Part shown: one piece after another, positions 47,880 through 60,238 of the stretch
Layout: every line of letters begins with the position of its first letter
How positions within the stretch are numbered: position 1 is the first letter of the stretch
NCBI RefSeq assembly: GCF_024868665.1
Contig: NC_079898.1
Span: 21,914,745-21,978,744 of the forward strand
From: Triplophysa rosa
Lineage: Eukaryota > Chordata > Actinopteri > Cypriniformes > Nemacheilidae
Length of the DNA: 64,000 bases
Direction of reading: 5' to 3'
The notes under the pieces: generated by a model
Told to the model about the DNA's origin: nothing
What the model saw: only the letters and a program-made list of their open reading frames with translations
Database searches by the model: none
Made by a program: the position numbers and the translations under genes

Positions 47880-49323
47880 GTTTATACTGTATTTCATGCA
47901 CACAGAATGAAAGATTAATCCAGTTTGTGGCCTCTCTCTCTCCCTTACGCTCTCTCTCTCTCTCCCTCCGGTTGGTTGGTTTATCTGAGATAGCTGTTCT
48001 GAGATGTTGCTCCTATTGATTGTGCTGTGAGATTGGCAGAAGGTGCTGTATTGTTCTCAGTGCTCTTGGTATCTCGGGGCTGCACCTTCGTCCTCCTGTT
48101 GTGAGGATGCTCTGCCACACGCTGTATTGTTCTTGAAAGAGCAGGTGCTGGAGAAAGAATAAAAAATGTGGACAGAAGTGCCACAGACTCCAGTGATTAC
48201 AGCGAGCAGCACCGGTGTAGCTGAAACTAGGCAGAGGCTGATTTCAAATGCATGTGTGTGGATTAATCTCTTTGTGGATATCTTTCAATATGTGGGTGGA
48301 CTGCTGCCATAGGCCGGTGTGCGTTTTTGGGTTGAAAACATTATATCATACATGAAAGAAACAGTGTGTCAATTCGTAGGTGGAAGCGGTTGGATTTACA
48401 TTGTCTGTTTGATACATAACCCACGTTGAAATTTCGTGTCGTGCAAAAGCATTTTGGAAAATGGGCTTGGAAAATCTTCATTCATTATGAGGTCGGAATT
48501 AAATTAAACTCGCTCTGTTTTTGCTACGTAGCAGCGAGAAACGAACGAGAGCAACAAAAACCAAATGTTTGGGAATGGTTGAAGTTTAATTGCAAAGAAG
48601 TGATTGATAAACGACCAAGATGTTAAAACTGCGCTGGCACGAATGAGAACTTTTCACGCTTCCTCCAATTTTTCTGAGCGTGTGTGATCTTACTGTATGT
48701 GTGTGAGAGAAATTAAATCTGATTGGGCCCCATCCGTGGTGCCATGTGTGTTTAGCGGTGAGCTCTGAATACGAGGGCTTTGATCCAGCACCGCAGGGGG
48801 TTTCCGTGATCCGTGTGCCGGATTCCTTGGCTCGGGGGCAGGCAGCTGCGTCTCAGGTTGACTGGGTAGCGGGTGGAACTGTGTTGGAATGAGAAGCGAT
48901 AAGAGAGTCTGTGAGAGGAGTGCGTGTGGTGGATGGTTGCGGGTGGGTGTGGTGAGGTTGTTCTACTGGCAGGACGTGTTGTTAATGCAAATCGATATAC
49001 GTAGGATGCGAAAAACGTTTCTTAGGAGTCGCGCTTGTTTATTGCGTCTTGCGCATGTGGGCGGCAGTTTTGTTGATATCACAGGTTGCAGGATTTCATT
49101 GGTAGTCACCAACACACACGAAACCCACATGGTAGGTTAACATGAATTCATAATTGCAGATGATTCGTTTGCACATGTGGAATTTTACTGCAGTGGCACA
49201 TGCGAGGCGCATGTGATACTGCAACCGATGATGGAGGCTGTTTTTATCCCGCGGATGTGAGATGTGGGGGCTGGCAGGTGAAATGATAAAGGAGAAAAAG
49301 ACTTACAGGAACAAGTATAAAAG

Positions 49324-49339
49324 CTCTCTCTCTCTCTCT

Positions 49340-49370
<31 letters not shown>

Positions 49371-49376
49371 GCTCTC
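49324..49376. repeat. (CT)n / (GCTC)n microsatellite
   Basis: About 53 bp of CT repeats with CGCT interruptions, 41 nt before the acceptor of the second HormR exon. It merges into the pyrimidine-rich tract of that acceptor. Confidence 0.95.
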
Positions 49377-49417
49377 GTCGTCACTGAATCTCTCTTTTCC
49401 CTCCTCTTTCTCTGCAG

Positions 49418-49524
49418 GCACCACTAGTCGACGCTGCTCGCTGGATCACCGCGGGGTGGCCTATTGGGAACAGCCCAGCTATGCTCGATGCATCACAAAT
49501 GAATACAGATACCTGCAACAATCA
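49418..49524 (+). CDS. adgrb3: adgrb3 exon: hormone-receptor domain, second half
   Basis: 107 nt, entered in phase 1 and left in phase 0, so this is where the run of symmetrical exons ends. Acceptor TCTGCAG, donor GTAGGT. It reads [19 protein letters not shown], then [17 protein letters not shown]. It supplies the other two HormR cysteines (RRCSL and ARCIT) and the conserved YWEQPS motif. The donor is read as TCA|GTAGGT because the next exon continues in frame as in BAI3. A (CT)n/(GCTC)n microsatellite of about 53 bp lies 41 nt upstream of the acceptor and extends the pyrimidine-rich tract. Confidence 0.93.
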
Positions 49525-49978
49525 GTAGGTGCAGAGTCAGCTCGCCGCGCTCCGCCGTGTCTTTGTGACGTGTCATAAATTACCCCTGCAGTCATCAACA
49601 TCACCCAAACTATTTCCACCAACACCCTCCCCAGCATCCCAGACCTCCGCGCAGGTCTGCAAGATTAACTGCAATCATCGAAGAGGCAAATTAAACTGCT
49701 AGTTTTGCACTTTCCCATAGCTTGCAATAATGGAGGGCCCTAATTTCCAGTAAAATCCCCGAGATGGATGTTTTAGCACAATGTCGTTTTTTTGCTTGAT
49801 GCAAATGCATGGTTTTAAATCCTTTTGTTTTTAACTTCCTGTGTTGTTTTTTTAGGCTTGCTGCATGCTGAGTTGTGTTATTGCTATGGAAGGCTTTTGG
49901 ACACACGCTGCTTTCGGGTTTTTGTATTCTTGTGGGGACGTTTGGTTCCCACAGCGCAGACAAAACCCGCCCCCCCCT

Positions 49979-50007
49979 ACACACACACACACACACACAT
50001 ACACACA
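49979..50007. repeat. (AC)n microsatellite after a C run
   Basis: (AC)n of about 29 bp with one T interruption, preceded by an eight-C run near 49970-49977. Confidence 0.9.
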
Positions 50008-50401
50008 ATTTAATCTGCATTCTTTTGCTTTATTCTTGAGTTAGTGTGCATGACATCACGCCAGTGTGTTTTATATATGCTTGTTCATTGGTCAGATCCT
50101 TACAGTATGGCTTGGGGGTAAAGTCCAAATTGTTTTTATTAATTAACGTTAAAATATTTGTTCCTGTTGCTGTTTAATATGCACAGAAATCAGGTAAACA
50201 CTGTGTAAACACTGCGGCTCTCACACGCTTTTAAAACAAGGCCGTGTTTTTTTGATGAGTCCTGGCTAACCGAATAGTGTATGTTTGTGGTGAATATTGC
50301 AGAAGAGGAAGTATTTGGGAAACAATGTTTGCGTGGAAATTTACATTAATGCATTTGGCGCTTGTTTACTTACAGTATAGACGCTTTTATACTTTTTATC
50401 A

Positions 50402-50475
50402 GCATGTGTGTTCTCTGGGATTGAACGCATGAACTTTGCATTGCTAATACGCTGCTCTACCAACTCATCCACAGG
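50402..50475 (-). mobile_element. tRNA-derived SINE head
   Basis: On the minus strand: TGGTAGAGCAGCGTATTAGC, then AATGCAAAGTTC and GCGTTCAATCCCAGAGAACA. A and B box order as in the other copies; the B box reads GCGTTCAATCC. Confidence 0.65.
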
Positions 50476-51729
50476 AAGAGAAAATAACTCACTTTACCTT
50501 TCAAGAAATATTTTACCCAATGTTGAAATTCTGTCTTTATTTGCTTTTAAGTTGACATTAAATATTAAAATATTAAAAGGGTCTTTATGTTTATGATGTA
50601 CTAAACAATGTGCTAAACAAATGTTCATGTTTAGATTTTCAAAAAAAAACGTTATATATTACATATATTTCACGTCATCTCGATTATCAGAAAACGGGCT
50701 GTTGAGTTCCTGGTTCTATGAAGTCCCTCCTTCCGAAACGCTCTGATTGGTCAAGCTGAGCCAGTCTTTTATGATTGGTCTACCGCTTGTGTGTTGAGAT
50801 TTCCCTATCCGTGTTCTAGCCGGCAGGGTCAACGTAAATTTTGGGATTCATGATGTCACTAACGCAGGAAAAAGTTTGGTGTAGTCCCAACGAGCCGTCC
50901 ATCATAGTCTTTAAAAAGTGATTTCTATTAAAGAAAATATCCTCCTTTTCTGTGATCTTTGAGCATTGCTACTTGGCAGATGTTGTTTATGCTCAAACAG
51001 CTATACTACTCGCTAACTAAATTTAAAGAAGTGAAATTCCATCAGAAAAATATAAAAATCTATATTAAATCCACATTTAAATTATTGATTAACATATTCA
51101 TTTTTCATACAATTTCTGGTGACCAAGTCCATTTCAAGCCTTTCGATATTGATATCGTTAAATGGAGATGAGCAATTGTACATTTCTTCATTAATGAAAA
51201 TGACATATTCTTCTTTAATGTTTTAATTTGTATATTTTTAAATACAGTTTATTTATCTATATATTATATTATTGTATATATGTTAGGGCTATCACAATAT
51301 TAGATCTTTAATATAGTTATCGTTGCAAAGAGAATTCATGGTAATGATATTATCACAATATCCGTTTTTAATAAATAAATGCTTTCAAATATATCTTTAA
51401 TTTTGTTTATTTGTGTTTTTTGTATTGGGGTGGAGAGAGGAAAAAGTTTGTAATCCATTTTAAATTTTTACCATATTATCATATGTTTGAAATGAGCACA
51501 ATATTGATAATCATGATTTTTAATATCACAAGTATTGTCAACACTAACATATTGTGACACCATCCAATAATGTGTAAATATCATTTATGCTTTTCAATTC
51601 GATTAAATATATAGGTAACTAGGAGTTTTTGGTACAGTTATGTTCCTGACATTCCTGACATGAGCAGTGTGTGTTGCAGTCTTTGAAGGACACACAGAAC
51701 CCAGTCTCTTTCCCTGCGTCTGTCTCCAG

Positions 51730-51924
51730 GTCCAGGGGCACCTTGCTAAAGGTCAGAGGAATCTGGCAGGGGGTGGCATGTCCCAAGTTACAAAGGTCCT
51801 GTTGAATCTCACCCAGGGACGCAATTTCTACGCCGGTGACCTTCTGTCCTCAGTGGAGATTCTTCGGAACGTTACGGACACCTTCAAAAGAGCCAGCTAC
51901 GAACCCTCTTCTGATGACGTGCAG
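51730..51924 (+). CDS. adgrb3: adgrb3 exon: start of GAIN domain, subdomain A
   Basis: 195 nt, phase 0 at both ends, acceptor TCTCCAG and donor GTGAGA. It encodes [19 protein letters not shown], then [37 protein letters not shown] and YEPSSDDVQ. This is the helical subdomain A that opens the GAIN domain, the fold that performs or supports autoproteolysis in adhesion GPCRs; the cleavage region lies further downstream, outside the window. NLT and NVT are N-glycosylation sequons. A second AG six bases into the exon (51734-51735) would remove two codons (VQ) if used. The first AG keeps the length of other BAI3 proteins. Confidence 0.93.
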
Positions 51925-53460
51925 GTGAGAGAGAAACCTGATGTTTTGGTGACATACGTTTTATATGTGCCCACCTTGTGTTTCCAAGAAATTTTCATGT
52001 GACATTTTATATAGAAAAAAGGTAAAGAACTAAAGCCGTTTAGAATGTGGCAGTTAGCTTCAAAAGAGCTCCGGTTTCAGGTCATGCAGTTAAAGTTGGC
52101 AAAATGGTGGAGGTCAGCAAAACAGCCCAAATCACTTACAGCACCTTCAAAATGGTAGTGCGACTTCTTGGACCACTACTGATAAACATCTCCCTGCTTC
52201 TGCCCCTCACGGAGAGCTTATGGGATTTTGACACCGTGTGCCAGCAGCTGATAAGCGATTTTCGCCAAGTCTATCTGATTCCATCTCAAAGCATTTCAAT
52301 GCCACAATAAACTGTTTGCTCACGAACTGCTTGCAAAAGCATGGTTATTTTTACGTAACATACAGCCTAATGTGATATCCCTCGTGCACGTTTGCGGGTT
52401 TGATTGGTTGCGGGTCACGGGTGGGTTTTATCCGTGCCCCCAGGCGAACCGGATCGGCCCCAATCCCCATATGTGTCACGTGTTTTAGAACATAATAACG
52501 GTGTGTTTAAGCGGACGCATTACCACCAGAGGGAGCATAAGCGCTCAAGTAGAAAAACAAACGTGTCAGAGCCAAGACGCTGCCTCTCTCCTGTCTTTCA
52601 TGGCACAGAGGCAGAACAGCAAACAGAAAAGACAGGCACGCGTCCAGCAGGATATCTCATTCAGCACAGGCACGCAGCTCTCTTTCCAGTCTTGGAGTAC
52701 GCGGCTCTCCCGAGCGCCTTCAAACTCGTACGCAGAGGCTCTGTCGTTTCCCTCAATTATGCGCACATTTGAGTGCTTAGAGAAGATCAACCAATCCCTG
52801 AAATTGAAAGCAGCAGGAAATCCCAGGTGTGTTTTAGAGTTGTAGACGCTGGACGTATCCCATCATCTCCCAGTAAATCAGAGCCGTGATGCTCCATGTA
52901 ATTCCTCACGATGCTATTTGTTCAGACCTTCAACAGGGCAGGAGAAACTCTTCATTATACCGTGTGAGTGTACAGGTTGTAAGAGCCAATGCTTCACATG
53001 TCAGACTTGTGAAATGCTCACAGGTGTTTTGCTATAAATCTGTCATAATGTCAACAAGTGAATCAGTACATTTATTCATTTGGCGGACAATTTTATCCAA
53101 AGCGAGCATATAAACATTTTGTCAACACACTAAAAAGTACCGTTAGTTTACAAGGCCATGCTACTAGGAGGATAAAAGCTGGGGTAAGCAAGGGAGAGAA
53201 TGAACAGCAATATTTTTTTTTATTAGACACAAGACAGACAGTTATTGGTTAGTCAAATAAATGCAGAACGGGTATGTTTTGAGCTGTTTTTTGAAAGTTG
53301 CGAAGGATGCTGCAGTTCGGGTGGAGGCTGGCAGTTCATTCCACCACAGGAGAACCGAATGAGTAAAGGTTTATGCAAGCGATTTGGTGCCTCGCTGTGA
53401 TGGAACAACCAGGCGTCAGTATGACAACTATTGTCTTGAAGAGATTCTCACTTAAAGAGC

Positions 53461-53862
53461 TTAAATGGATAGTTCACCCAAAAATGAAAATTCACTCAAT
53501 GTAAAGTTGCTCCAAACCTGTATAAACTTGTTTGTTCTGGTGAACACAAAGAAAGATATTTGGAAGAATGTTAGCAACTGACATTTCTGTGGCACCATTG
53601 ACTACCATAGTAGAAAATAAATATTGTATTTTTTTGTTGTGTTAAACACAAAACAAGAGAATTTAAAGAATTTTGAAAAACAAACAAACAGTTCTGGGGC
53701 ACCATTTATTTTTTTCTGCTATGGTTGTCAATAGTGCCCCAGAAATCTCGGTTGCTAATTTTTTGTGTTCAACAAAACAAAGACATTTATACAGCTTTGG
53801 AACAACTTCAGGTTGAGTAATTTATGACAGAATTTTCGTTTTTGGGTGAACTATCCCTTCAA
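53461..53862. mobile_element. TTAA-flanked short element, family A copy
   Basis: TTAAATGGATAGTTCACCC to GGGTGAACTATCCCTTCAA, 402 bp. The two arms are mutually complementary over much of their length (GACTACCATAGTAG and TATGGTTGTCAATAG are in the middle). Non-coding. Confidence 0.88.
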
Positions 53863-54309
53863 GGGAAGCCTTGTTTAAAAGAGTTTATCTGTTAACACAA
53901 TAAAAAAGGATAATATACAGTAAATCTGACTAAATCATTGACATGAAATAAAGAATCCAGTCCTCTTAGTGTCCCAATAAAAACATATTGGTATTTAACA
54001 CGGCGTGGGTCGTGCCATATTCATGCTCACTTTATCTCTTGAAAGCATAATATAGGACAACATAAATGTATCATGGCTGACTATGAATATTGCAATGGCT
54101 TGAGAAACAGAAAACTAGTACCTTTGCATAATGCTCTATCAACCGCAGCATATTTTTGCTAAAGCTTGAAGCAATATGCATTGTAAAAAACGCTGCACAA
54201 ATACATGTGAAGTGAAATTTTAAGTATTAATATGGCTGGTTTTTTTGTTAATTTTTTGTTATTGTATTTCTTCAGACATAATGAATACGTGTATAATACT
54301 GTGCAATAT

Positions 54310-54572
54310 AACACCCAAAAACAAAATTTCTGTATTTATTCACCCTAATGTTGTTCAAAATCTGTATATGACACTTTCTTCTCTGGAACACAAGAGAAGA
54401 TAATTTGAGAAATGTTTCAGTTGTTTGTGTCCATACAATGGAAGTCAATGGGGGCCGATGCTGAAATATCTTCTTTTGTGTTCTGCAGAAGAAAGTCATA
54501 CCGGTTTAGAATGACGTGAGGGTGAATAAATGATGACAGAATTAATTTTTTTGGGTGAACCGTCCCTTTAAA
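54310..54572. mobile_element. Family A subfamily element, left end eroded
   Basis: AACACCCAAAAACAAAATT at left; TTGGGTGAACCGTCCCTTTAA at right. Interior includes GAAGTCAATGGGGGCC and TTCTGCAGAAGAAAGTCATA, as in the copy at 44847-45155. Confidence 0.75.
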
Positions 54573-55098
54573 GGCTTCAACTGTTAATCTCACACTGCCA
54601 AAACATTTTCTTAATCAGAATGTTTGTCTTGCTCTCTAAATATTCTAAGGAAAATAAATGTCCTTGAAACAAGATAAATTTACTTGAAACTAATTTGTGA
54701 CATTTTTTTTTAGAGATAATTCAGTATATCTTGAATTAAAGGTTTATTTCTTACCCCACTGGCAAATAGTTTTAAATGCTTGTTTTAAGTACAGACCTTA
54801 GTAGTTTGATTTCTGCTTAAAAACGGAAACAATTTGCCCAATTCGAAATAATCTTGTTTTCAGATAATACATCTTAAATTAAGTTTTCATTTCTAATGCA
54901 ATTTTGCCTACAAGTAAAAGTAACCTCGTTTAAGAGCATTTCAATATTTGTAGTCGAAAGCAAGACAAAAATACAGATTTAGAAAGTGTACCTTTAACAG
55001 TCAAATATATATTTTCGATTCCAAACGAACAGCAATAATGTCCCTTTTTGATATCTATTTTGACCCGTGCTGTTTTCTTTTCTCTTCTCCCCACACAG

Positions 55099-55167
55099 AA
55101 TTTTTTCCAGATCATCAGTAATCTTCTAGAGGAGGAGAACAGGGAGAAGTGGGAAGACGCACAACAG
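55099..55167 (+). CDS. adgrb3: adgrb3 exon: GAIN subdomain A, short exon
   Basis: 69 nt, 23 codons, phase 0 at both ends, acceptor CACACAG and donor GTGGGT. It encodes [19 protein letters not shown] and DAQQ, matching the BAI3 segment between the SSDDVQ-type turn and the YPGS segment. It is a helix of GAIN subdomain A. Skipping it would keep the frame but remove a helix from the fold. It is too short to be found by open-frame length and rests on homology plus exact splice sites. Confidence 0.92.
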
Positions 55168-56343
55168 GTGGGTGTGAATGTCCTGCTTGACATCTCAGAC
55201 AGTATCTGGTGTTGTGTCGCTCTGACTCGCTCTGCGGCTGAATATTGTGTGATGAGCCCACAGCGAATCAATGGCTATCAGCCGTGCAGATGCTTTAGGT
55301 AATTGTTAGGTCAAGGGGGACGGCTGTCTCCACAGGCAGAGCTGCGTCAGATCGAGCTCTCTCTGCCAAACACAGACCTGCCTGCTGTGGTGATTGGTGG
55401 AAGGGCATTTGCAGTACCCGCTGCGACCACTTGAGGGCAGCAACACTGGCAACAAACGTCCAGCCCCGTTGCTGCTCATCCGTAAGCGATGACGCATTGT
55501 CTTTTCTCGCTCACACGAGACGGTGTGAAGGAGGGATTTGGATCGTGCAGAGCTCAGTGTTCTTCTAAAACTTAAACAACATCTCTACTAAGTGCATTAT
55601 TGTGGTTTTGAGAGCCTTTATTTTTTTCTCTTTAGGCTTAAACTTGTAATGCTTCTTAAGCAGCCAGTAGTCATGTTACTGTATGTCAAACATAAGCTGC
55701 TTTGGAGTTCTTGTTTTCGTGAGAGCTGTGCTGAAACACGTGTCCTTGAGGCAGAAAGGGTCCTGCGTGTCAACCGAATTAGCCCTTAATAGCGTGTACA
55801 GTAGGAGAATGTCACAAGTAATGCGTTTCTCAGTCTGAAGCGTGTTTGGAGATCAGGTCACGTAGCGGGTCGCTTGTTTTGCCGGAGCTGTTTTGCGTGC
55901 CTGAACCGGTCTTCGGAGCGGTCGTGATGTTTCTTTCATGCGCTCCTCGGCTTTGTCGCAGATTAAATCTTCAAGCTCCTCAAATCATTAAAGGACACCT
56001 GAGGTGGTTGTCAGCGGCCCTGCTAAATGATTGACCTCAAAGAGACCAGACGTTTAAAGATCACCCAGGATTTTATCTGGCCTGCCTGTCTTGTCATCTA
56101 CAAAGTCAGCCTGCCTGGTGTTCAGACTGAGCTTTGATTGCCTGTCTCGAGTTCACACCTCAGATTCATGGTGCTTGCCGGTATTCAGTGAGAGAAAGAC
56201 CGAACAGAAAGTCTGTAGCTTCTGTTTTAATGACAAACTCTGTTACAATTATATCTGGTATTTGCATTATATTACATGTACATGTATCCATTTCTTAAAC
56301 ATATTTATTCAGATTGTTATGAGTATGCGCATATGTAAAGTAC

Positions 56344-56728
56344 TTAAAGGGACAGTTCACCCACAAATAAAAATTCTGTCATCTACTCGCCCTCAAGTTG
56401 TTCCAGATCTTTTGTTCTGATGAACACAGAGGAAGATATTTGGAAGAATGCTTGTAACCAAACAGTTCTTGGCCTCCATTGGCTACCATAGTGGAAAAAT
56501 GACAGTGGTGGTTAAAAGTGACCCAGAAGTGTTTGCTTTCCTACATTCTTCAAAATATCTTCTTTTGTGGTCAACAGAACAAAGACGTTTATAAATAACT
56601 GTTTGGTTACAAGCATTTTTCCAAATATCTTTCTCTGTGTTCATCAGAACAAAGAAATGTATACAGATTTGGCACAACTTGAGGGTGAGTAAGTGAAGAC
56701 AGAATTTTTGGGTGAACTGTTCCTTTAA
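56344..56728. mobile_element. TTAA-flanked short element, family A copy (longest palindrome)
   Basis: TTAAAGGGACAGTTCACCC to GGGTGAACTGTTCCTTTAA. The left arm (GAAGATATTTGGAAGAATGC, TTGTAACCAAACAG) is repeated inverted in the right arm (CTGTTTGGTTACAAGCAT), so most of the element could fold into one hairpin. Confidence 0.9.
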
Positions 56729-57372
56729 GTATTTTTACTCTACATTTTCAAATATACTTTATCTGTGTTTTTAGTTTGGAAAAATGTGATTTCCGTCCTT
56801 TTATCGGATCCTACATTACAAAGCATATATCATAGTTTTCACTTCACTATTGCGAAGTAGATTTTTAAATAAACTTGGCAACCCGGACTGAAAATGCCAT
56901 TGGTTTGATACCCAGGAACCGAGGTGTAAAGTACTATCAAGTACATTTTTTAGTATATACAGTGATTCTTAAGATGAAATTGTATGTTAAGCATAAGAGT
57001 AACTGTAAAATATTTATATTGGGTATAGGGGTGGCATATTTTGAGTTGTGGTAGTCTGGGGTTTTGGGGCTGATTTTGAGCTAGTTTTTATTGACCAGTC
57101 TGGATGGTTTTGTTCTGCAGATTTGGCAACCCTGTTGCCAGCGCTATTCTTAACTAGTTGATAACTTTTGAAAAGCCTCAGGAAATATTTTGCTAAAATA
57201 TCAATATGCTATTCTCATTTTGCGTATTATTTAATCATGCATTGGTTATGTATGTATTTAACTGTTTGGTTAGTTGTAATTTATATAAAATCACAATTTA
57301 CCTTATTTTCAACACAAATCAGTGCAGCAAAGTCTTATATACACCCCCATGCACAAAATCTCTATAACTGTA

Positions 57373-57510
57373 TATACACTACCGGTCAAGTTTTTGAACA
57401 CTTCATATTTTTACCACATTATAGAAAAATAGTAAGCTCATCAAAACTGTGGAATACCACAAAAGGAACATTGAGAATTATGTTGTGTAACTCCGTATAT
57501 ACACTATGAT
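57373..57510. mobile_element. Tc1-like element end
   Basis: TACACTACCGGTCAAG, then TTGAACACTTCATATTT and CTCATCAAAACTGTGGAAT. The same order of words occurs at 63833-64000. Only one end of the element remains. Confidence 0.6.
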
Positions 57511-57559
57511 GTATACTGTATGAGATAACAGTGATTTGCATTATTAACTGAGTGCAGCA

Positions 57560-57860
57560 ACAGTGCTGGTTCATCTAATGGCCGTCTGCCTCGGCCATTT
57601 CCCGCACTGCTATCTTCCTGCACACTTCAGCAGCCCAGCGCTGTTGCCATGGAGAGAGATGCTCTCCGCTGTCCCCCGCCAGTCTGACCGAGGGGGGAGG
57701 GCCTATCTGCTTGCGTGCCATCAGGATCTCTCTCTCCGTCTGATTGGCTTGGCCCAAGATCGGCCCTCCCGCCAGGGGGATTATTAGATGTGACTCCATC
57801 GCCCTGTTTCTGCACCTCACTAAGGGTGCTAATTATGAAATGTCACTCAGCGCTATTTTT
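57560..57860. other. GC-rich, non-repetitive block; candidate conserved element
   Basis: GC-rich stretch in AT-rich intron, with several CpGs, a CCATGGAGAGAGAT word, CTGATTGGCTTGG (inverted CCAAT-like) and a TAATTATGAAATG tail. Open frames on both strands overlap in many frames and none resembles a known protein. Could be an enhancer or an unannotated promoter. Confidence 0.25.
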
Positions 57861-58373
57861 CTGCACCCTCTTTTTATTTTTTTGTCTTTTGCAGATTGGC
57901 TGCAATGTGTTTTTGCGCGGTGTTTGTTGTCATGAGGAGAGACGTTCGGATGATGCTAATGAGATGAGAATCTGCTGGGTATAAGGGTAAAAACTCTGTT
58001 TCCAGCATTTGTGATGGAAGTGTTACTGATAGATTCTTTTAAAAGTTGACCGCAAAAGTTTGTGATGTTAAGACTGATCTTATACATTCTTTGGTGGATG
58101 TTACACCACAGAATCATAGTTTGTTCATTTTAAATGAAGTTATTGAATATAAAATGTATAAACAGCTAGAAATCAGCCTGAAAATGCCTAAAAAATGCTT
58201 CATCCAACCCCCCCTGCACCTTCTAAAGATCTTTGAGGACTTTCAGAGTGATGGCAGAGGTAAATAGCCGAGGTCAGGCACCTGAAGGTCAAGCGTTGGA
58301 TCAGCAGCCCATGATGCTGTTGACTAAAAGAGAACAGGTACTTTGACAGCATGAGATGGTGTACTCGGGTGGT

Positions 58374-58387
58374 GGGGGGGGGGGGGG
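58374..58387 (+). repeat. Poly-G run
   Basis: Fourteen consecutive G after GGGTGGT. The length is likely to be polymorphic or affected by sequencing error. Confidence 0.9.
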
Positions 58388-59573
58388 TGTTGACCCACAG
58401 CTCCAGCCATAGGTCTGAATTCCTCATCTGCATTTGCTCTGACACTGATGGCTGGTCCTCTAGAGAGGCTGTAAGCCCGGCACAATCATTCTGCAGCGCG
58501 AGTTTGTCTTTGTGAAGGACTGAACAGACAGCAAGCGCAGCTCTAAAGGATGAGATACACAGAAAGTGCCCTTTACAAAGACTTTATAGTCTCTTTCCAA
58601 AAGTGTTAGACGTGTGGGTCTAGAAGTGTTTTAACTGGCTGCTTTCTCAGATACTGTTGTGTAATGATCTGCCTGCCCAGAGGAAAGTGGTATTGCTTTG
58701 AGAATGCTCTCTCAGAGATTAGATTTGATGGAGTTCTCGGTTGTGTTTCATTTAAGTACCTTAGGTTTGTAAGCCCAGGCCCAGGTTTTTGGCTAGAAAT
58801 TGCATAGGAGGGAAAATTGAAACAAATGGGATAATTGTGGAAAATCAATTAAGATAAATATAGATTCTACAGGTAAAATAATCATTTTTACCTGTCAATT
58901 TTATGAATAATGTATTGAGTTTAGTTTGAATGATTCAATAATATTGACTTTGATTGCAGACATGGCAAATCTGAGCTCAGTTTGTGACATTTTGGAGATC
59001 TTTTCTGAAGCTCTAATGGAGACATTTGTGAGATTTCTGGGTCTTTTTCTCAGCAGTAAAGAGGTCATATGCTAAAGTTATAGAATATAGTGGGAGGTCC
59101 ATTTGCACAACATTTGTTGTTAAACAACATCGTTGACTAATGGGGAAATGCAAGTTTTATGCAAATGGTTGGAGGATAAAGAGTTGGAACCATGGCTGAG
59201 GTCTCTTGGAATTACTGTGAGGCGTACTGTTCTGTGTGTCGGAAGGCGTTTAGCGTAGCCTCGTTTCTATTTGTAATAAACCTTGCATTGAGTTAGTCAC
59301 TTCTGAATTATGTTGCATTAATAAGGAGTTATCACAAACTAAGACTGTTTAGTTGTGCTATTGTACAATCAGTATATAGTAAATGTAAGTTAAAGTGTCG
59401 TCAATGTAACCGATTAAAACTTGAAGTGGCGATGAGGTCTTAAAATGTATGGAAAGAGTCTTAAAAAGGTCTAAAAAAGTATTAAATTTAGCTCCATGAT
59501 TTCTGTATATACCCTGATTTAGTGTCCAGTTTTAAAGGATCATGTTGACTTGGTAATGTTGGTTTCTCTAAAA

Positions 59574-59915
59574 TAGGGCTGTCAAACAATTAATCGCGAT
59601 TAATCGCATCCAGAATAAAAGTTTGTGTTTACATAATACTGTATACTGTATGTCTGTGTTCTGTGCTTATTAATTTTGTATTTATAACAACATACACATA
59701 CATGCATATATTTAAGAGAAATATAAACATTTATATATAATTTAAATGATTGGTAAATATACATAAATACATAAATATTTCCTAAATATGTATACATGAA
59801 TGTGTACGTGTTTATAAATACAAAATGAATATACACAGAACACAGACATATATTATGTAAACACAAACTTTTATTCTGGATGCGATTAATCACGATTAAT
59901 CGTTTGACAGCCCTG
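59574..59915. mobile_element. Element with AATCGCGATTAAT inverted ends
   Basis: Starts TAGGGCTGTCAAAC and ends GTTTGACAGCCCTG. Flanks CTCTAAAA and CTCTAAAT match at seven of eight positions, so a hAT-type 8-bp duplication is plausible. The arms (GCATCCAGAATAAAAG and its inverse) are long and palindromic. Copies at 20335-21070 and 61346-61633. Confidence 0.8.
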
Positions 59916-60238
59916 CTCTAAATCAAGACCAAAATATCTAAATAGTAAATGCACTGTCAAACTTTGTCCACTGCACATGGTAGTTTTTTGGTTTATACTG
60001 TATTTATTTCTTTAACTTGTCAGATTTCTTTCTATCTGTCTGTGTAACCTTCTATTTCTAGTAACCTTGATGCCAAGCCAACATCAAACTTTGTCCTGCT
60101 GATCTTTTTATTTCTGGTTTCATAACATTGAAATGTAGTTTAATGACAAATCCATTTTCGGGTCAGTTTTTATCTGCGATGAATATTCATTTACAAGTTA
60201 CAATTTGCTCTTTTACTCCCATCTGTCTCCCCTCCTAG

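Larger units (their letters stand above)
46739..49417. other. adgrb3 intron inside the HormR domain
   Basis: 2679 bp. Holds (CA)n at 46815-46830, family A (47253-47486), family C (47519-47879), short CT runs at 47931-47965, and a long CT-rich microsatellite before the acceptor. Confidence 0.7.
49525..51729. other. adgrb3 intron, HormR to GAIN
   Basis: 2205 bp. Holds (AC)n at 49979-50007, a SINE at 50402-50475, and at 51284-51560 an eroded element with GGGCTATCACAATATTAG and ATATTGTGACACCATCC near its ends. Confidence 0.6.
51925..55098. other. adgrb3 intron within GAIN exons
   Basis: 3174 bp. 52040-52860 has long open frames on the + strand without recognisable domains. Family A copies lie at 53461-53862 and 54310-54572. 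53058-53450 is an older dispersed repeat (GGCGGACAATTTTATCCAAAG resembles an inverted LINE/SINE tail). 54580-54905 resembles another short element (AAACATTTTCTTAATCAG, ATCTTGTTTTCAGATAATA). Confidence 0.5.
55168..60238. other. adgrb3 intron within GAIN exons
   Basis: 5071 bp. Includes a family A copy (56344-56728), a Tc1-like end (57373-57510), a GC-rich block (57560-57860), a 14-G run (58374-58387) and an AATCGCGATTAAT element (59574-59915). No further exon seen. Confidence 0.6.
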
